Below, piece after piece: positions 5,017-7,788 of a DNA stretch of 7,788 nucleotides. Each line of letters begins with the position of its first letter. Position 1 is the stretch's first letter. The notes below the pieces were generated by a model. The model ran no database searches. It saw only the letters and a list, made by a program, of their open reading frames with translations, and was not told the DNA's origin. A program made the position numbers and the translations under genes. Origin of the DNA: Clostridia bacterium (lineage in GTDB: Bacteria; Bacillota; Clostridia; Oscillospirales; CAG-272); the NCBI GenBank assembly GCA_017625275.1, contig JAGALI010000201.1, forward strand, positions 1 through 7,788, given 5' to 3'.

Positions 5017-5402
5017 AGGTCGGAGAAGGTGTCATCACCATCGTCGTCGTCAAAATCCTCACCACTTACATCAACATCGCGCGGGGCGATAAAGTAAGAG
5101 TCAGCGGTAGCACTCTTAATTGTAGCGTTAAGAGCATAAGCAACGCCTGCAATAAAATCAATCATTCTGCGACAAAGAGCCTTATCAACGCCCTCAAGGT
5201 TGAGAAGCACTGTTTTGCCCTCGACAAGATAGTCGCCAGCTGTGAGAATTTGATTAAAGGTGCTTGGCTTTACAACCTTCAGCTCAATATTAGAGCCACC
5301 GAAGGCAACATTCGCGCCCTCGTCATCGTCAAAAACCTCGATTTCGTCCTCGTCATCAAAGTCCTCATAATCAATTTTTCTTCCAAATCCAAAAAGTCCC
5401 AT
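5013..5402 (-). CDS. sepF: Cell division protein SepF (YlmF)
   Basis: SepF binds the tail of FtsZ and tethers the Z-ring to the membrane while forming rings or arcs. The 129-residue chain begins MGLFGFGRKI, a short hydrophobic/basic membrane-targeting segment. A very acidic linker follows (11-28, 13 of 18 residues Asp or Glu). The SepF fold is at about 39-112, with IELKVVKPSTF, GKTVLLNLEG, RRMIDFIAGVAYAL (78-91) and FIAPRDVDVSG. A second acidic tail follows (113-129). It is shorter than the roughly 150-residue B. subtilis protein because the linker is short. It starts at a TAATG junction with ylmE and ends at an ATGA junction with ylmG, the classic ylmE-F-G order. An AAGGAAG ribosome site lies inside the end of ylmE. 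Confidence 0.93.
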   Translation of the reverse strand: MGLFGFGRKIDYEDFDDEDEIEVFDDDEGANVAFGGSNIELKVVKPSTFNQILTAGDYLVEGKTVLLNLEGVDKALCRRMIDFIAGVAYALNATIKSATADSYFIAPRDVDVSGEDFDDDDGDDTFSDL

Positions 5403-6073
5403 TATAGATACTTCCTTTCTCCAAAAATTGCGCTTCCAACTCGCACAAGCGTAGCGCCTGCCTCAAGCGCATATTCATAGCTTTCGCTCATACCCATAGA
5501 GAGTATGGCGTCCTTGTCATTTGCAAAAAGCTTATCAAAAAGCTCCCTTGTAAGAGAGAAATATTTTAAATATTCCTCGCCAGAGGTGCATTTTGGTGCC
5601 ATGGTCATAAGCCCACGCACACGCACATTTTTTAGATGCGAGAGGGAGTGATAAAACTCCTCGACACACTCAGGCATAATTCCGCCCTTGTTCTCCTCAC
5701 GTCCACTATTTACCTCTATCAAAGCATCCATAACCTTGCCAATTTTTTCACAGCGCTTGTTAATTTCCTCTGCAAGAGAGAGTGAGTCAAGGGAGTGAAT
5801 TAAATCAACCTTGTCATAAATGTATTTTACCTTGTTCTTTTGAAGAGTGCCAATGAAGTGAAGGCTTGCACGCTTATCGTAGCCCTCGTACTTTTCAAGA
5901 AGCTCGTTTACTCTATTTTCGCCAATGGTGTCAGCACCAAGAGAGATAAGGTAGTTTATATCCTCAACGCTTTGCATCTTTGTGGCGATAAGAAGAGTAA
6001 TTTCTCGCTCCTTTCTGTAGGGTGCAATTTTACTTAGCACAGCCTCATAATTCTGCTTTATCTTTTCGTTCAT
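5402..6073 (-). CDS. ylmE: PLP homeostasis protein, YggS/YlmE/PROSC family
   Basis: This 223-residue single-domain alanine-racemase-like barrel binds pyridoxal 5'-phosphate and buffers the cell's PLP pool; no enzymatic activity is established for the family. The PLP lysine is K32 in LLIATKMQ (27-34). Other conserved elements are GENRVNELLEK (51-61), HFIGTLQKNK (72-81), VNSGREENKGG (121-131), RGLMTM (153-158), LSMGMSESYEYAL (191-203) and RVGSAIFGER (211-220). The usual SKT around the lysine reads TKM, a mild variation. It overlaps miaA by four bases (ATGA), with GAGGTG eight bases upstream, and joins sepF at TAATG. Its constant association with sepF in Firmicutes is well known, but the reason is unclear. 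Confidence 0.95.
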   Translation of the reverse strand: MNEKIKQNYEAVLSKIAPYRKEREITLLIATKMQSVEDINYLISLGADTIGENRVNELLEKYEGYDKRASLHFIGTLQKNKVKYIYDKVDLIHSLDSLSLAEEINKRCEKIGKVMDALIEVNSGREENKGGIMPECVEEFYHSLSHLKNVRVRGLMTMAPKCTSGEEYLKYFSLTRELFDKLFANDKDAILSMGMSESYEYALEAGATLVRVGSAIFGERKYL

Positions 6074-7005
6074 ATATTAAGCACCTCTAGCGCGTAGTCA
6101 AGAGGTGAAACCTCGTCTACATATATTGTGTGATAATTCTTTTTCTTAAACCAGGTAAGCTGGCGCTTTGCATAATGCCTAGTCGAAAGCTTTAGCTGGG
6201 CTATGCAATTTTCTAAGGTGTCCTCGCCCTTAAGATAGGGAACAAGCTCCTTGTAGCCGATAGCGCCAGAGGCAGTTGTGCTACCATCAAGCACACCCCT
6301 TTCAAAAAGAGCCCTGCACTCATCTAAAAGCCCTTGGCTTAGCATATCGTCAACGCGCGCCTCAATGCGAGAATAAAGGCGCTCCTTGTCCCTCATTGTA
6401 AGAAAGAGCACAGTCGCATCGTAAGGAGATGCCTGCTCCCTTGAGAGGGCATCAAGCTCGCTTTTCCTCTTGCCAGTGGTTTTATAAATTTCGATTGCGC
6501 GAATAACGCGCTTTATGTTGTTTTTGTGAATTTGCTCAGCGCTTTCCTCGTCGATTTCACGAAGCATGCTGTGGAGTGCGTCAGCACCATGCTCAAGGGC
6601 AAACGCCTCAAGCTCAGCACGCAGGGCATCATTTTTTACAGTGTCAGTAAAGGACGGAATTTCAAGCACGCTGTCAAGATAAAGCCCTGTGCCACCACAG
6701 AAAATAGGTGTCTTGCCACGCGCGACAATGTCGGAAATAGCGCCCTTTGCTAAAAGAGCATAATCAGCGCACGAAAAGCACTCATCGGGATTCTTTATGT
6801 CGATCAGGTGGTGAGGCACTAGCGCCCTTTCAGCCTCGGTAGCCTTAGCTGTTCCTATGTCCATTCCACGATAAATTTGCATGGAATCGCACGAGATAAT
6901 CTCGCCATTTAGCTTTTTTGCAAGCTCAATAGCAAGAGAGGTTTTTCCAACTGCCGTCGGACCAACTATGGCAATTACACGGCATTTTGTATTCAATTTT
7001 TCCAT
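6070..7005 (-). CDS. miaA: tRNA dimethylallyltransferase MiaA
   Basis: MiaA transfers a dimethylallyl group to A37 of tRNAs that read codons starting with U, giving i6A, usually modified further by MiaB. The 311-residue length is standard. The Walker A loop is GPTAVGKT (15-22), followed by DSMQIYRGMDIGTAK (40-54), whose D40 is the expected catalytic aspartate. PHHLID (64-69), CGGTGLYLD (103-111), NNIKRVIRAIEIY (162-174), AIGYKEL (248-254) and STRHYAKRQLTWF (274-286) complete the family. An AGGGGGC ribosome site lies about 10 nt before the ATG, 19 nt downstream of queA. Its stop overlaps ylmE. The tRNA-Ser(GGA) at the other end of the window reads U-starting codons, so it is a potential substrate class; its A37-side loop base is A. 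Confidence 0.96.
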   Translation of the reverse strand: MEKLNTKCRVIAIVGPTAVGKTSLAIELAKKLNGEIISCDSMQIYRGMDIGTAKATEAERALVPHHLIDIKNPDECFSCADYALLAKGAISDIVARGKTPIFCGGTGLYLDSVLEIPSFTDTVKNDALRAELEAFALEHGADALHSMLREIDEESAEQIHKNNIKRVIRAIEIYKTTGKRKSELDALSREQASPYDATVLFLTMRDKERLYSRIEARVDDMLSQGLLDECRALFERGVLDGSTTASGAIGYKELVPYLKGEDTLENCIAQLKLSTRHYAKRQLTWFKKKNYHTIYVDEVSPLDYALEVLNI

Positions 7006-7024
7006 GTCGTGTAAAGCCCCCTGC

Positions 7025-7788
7025 TTATGGTAAAATTAGCATCGCATCTCCAAAGGAGAAGAAGCGATATTTTTCCTCAACAGCGCATTTGTACGCGCTC
7101 ATTATTCTGTCCTTGCCATAAAGCGCACTAACAAGCATAAGAAGCGTGCTCTCAGGCAGGTGAAAGTTAGTTATAAGTGCATCAACAGCCTTGAATTTAT
7201 AGCCTGGGAATATAAAAATTCCTGTTTCATCAGCAGTAGGAACAATTTCACCCTCAGGGGTCGCGACGCTTTCAAGAGTGCGAAGAGAGGTGGTCCCAAC
7301 AGCGATGGTGCGTCCACCCTTCCTTCTACGCTCGTTTATTATTCGTGCGCTTTCCTCGCTTACTGTAATAAATTCTGCGTGCATTATATGGTCGGTAATT
7401 TTTTCCTCCTTAACGGGTCTGAAGGTGCCAAGCCCCACATGGAGCATAACAGGCACAATCTCAACACCCCTTTGCCTTATTTTGTCAAGAAGCTCTGGGG
7501 TAAAATGCAGACCAGCCGTCGGTGCAGCAGACGAGCCGTTTTCACGCGCATAAACCGTTTGATAACGGCTTTGGTCGTCTAGCCTTTTTGTAATGTATGG
7601 TGGCAGAGGCATGGAGCCAATAAGCTCCAAAACCTCATAAATGCTAGCAAATTTTTTCTTGTCGTATTCGAAGGAAACAACACGGTTGCCGTCCTCGACA
7701 ACATCCTCAACAGTAGCCGTCAGCACATCTGAAAAGCTGATTTTTCCACCGATTTTAATCTTCTTGGCAGGGCGCAGAAGCACCTCCC
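7025..7788 (-). CDS. queA: S-adenosylmethionine:tRNA ribosyltransferase-isomerase QueA, C-terminal part
   Basis: QueA moves the ribosyl part of S-adenosylmethionine onto 7-aminomethyl-7-deazaguanine in tRNA to make epoxyqueuosine, a late step of queuosine synthesis at wobble position 34. About 254 codons are visible; the usual length is near 340, so the N-terminal quarter and start codon lie beyond the right edge. The visible part opens with EVLLRPAKK, a conserved internal motif, so a GTG at 7781-7783 is an internal valine codon and not the start. Later motifs are NGSSAAPTAGLHFT, MLHVGLGTFRPV, AVGTTSLRTLES and TNFHLPESTLLMLVSAL, ending in RFFSFGDAMLI. The partner tgt is not seen downstream; miaA follows instead after 19 nt. 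No frameshift is seen in the visible part. Confidence 0.95.
   Translation of the reverse strand, partial: EVLLRPAKKIKIGGKISFSDVLTATVEDVVEDGNRVVSFEYDKKKFASIYEVLELIGSMPLPPYITKRLDDQSRYQTVYARENGSSAAPTAGLHFTPELLDKIRQRGVEIVPVMLHVGLGTFRPVKEEKITDHIMHAEFITVSEESARIINERRRKGGRTIAVGTTSLRTLESVATPEGEIVPTADETGIFIFPGYKFKAVDALITNFHLPESTLLMLVSALYGKDRIMSAYKCAVEEKYRFFSFGDAMLILP

Noticed and set aside
7160..7582. A 140-codon open frame on the plus strand, opposite queA
   Set aside because: It lies wholly inside a firm queA, is Cys/Arg/Ser-rich without any family motif, and has no promoter.
7781..7783. A GTG that could be read as the queA start
   Set aside because: The upstream codon keeps the conserved EVLLRP motif in frame and QueA needs about 90 more N-terminal residues, so the gene continues past the edge.

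Overview
The window reads as ordinary chromosomal DNA from a low-to-moderate GC Bacillota, most likely a Clostridia-type gut bacterium. The clues are the ylmE-sepF-ylmG division cluster followed by lspA and rluD, AGGAGG-like ribosome binding sites, consensus sigma-A promoters in AT-rich spacers, and a small protein of a type I recall from gut Firmicutes. Genus and species cannot be fixed from this sequence. Every gene lies on the minus strand, so transcription runs from high to low coordinates.

Positions 7788 down to 1541 hold ten tightly packed genes in transcription order: queA (5' part outside the window), miaA, ylmE/yggS, sepF, ylmG/yggT, lspA, rluD, rsmG, azlC, azlD. Gaps are at most 19 nt. 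Six of the nine junctions overlap: four as ATGA, one as TAATG and one by 20-26 nt. I see no internal terminator, and the first strong one is a perfect 16-bp hairpin at 1403-1440. This looks like one long, translationally coupled operon whose promoter lies beyond the right edge. It joins RNA modification (QueA and MiaA on tRNA, RluD on 23S rRNA, RsmG on 16S rRNA), PLP homeostasis (YlmE), division-site membrane proteins (SepF, YlmG), lipoprotein maturation (LspA) and a branched-chain amino acid exporter (AzlCD).

Positions 1540 to 1279 (262 bp) are a very AT-rich spacer. It holds the operon terminator, repeated GTGAAATTTAGT elements, a ladder of T-tracts spaced about 10.5 bp apart, and a strong promoter. 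That promoter serves a single 77-residue protein of unknown function, which ends in its own terminator at 1018-1040.

Positions 1017 to 143 hold a second single-gene unit. Its promoter -35 box abuts the preceding terminator T-tract, and it encodes a GDPD-family phosphodiesterase (glpQ/ugpQ type) with a substituted metal-site motif. Positions 106 to 1 hold a strong promoter and the 5' part of tRNA-Ser(GGA), which runs off the left edge. No mobile element, CRISPR array, integrase or phage gene is visible, and no gap exceeds 300 bp. I found no convincing new multi-gene system. The most interesting items are the orphan 77-residue gene with its phased A/T-tract upstream region, the variant GDPD active site, and the unusual composition of the operon.
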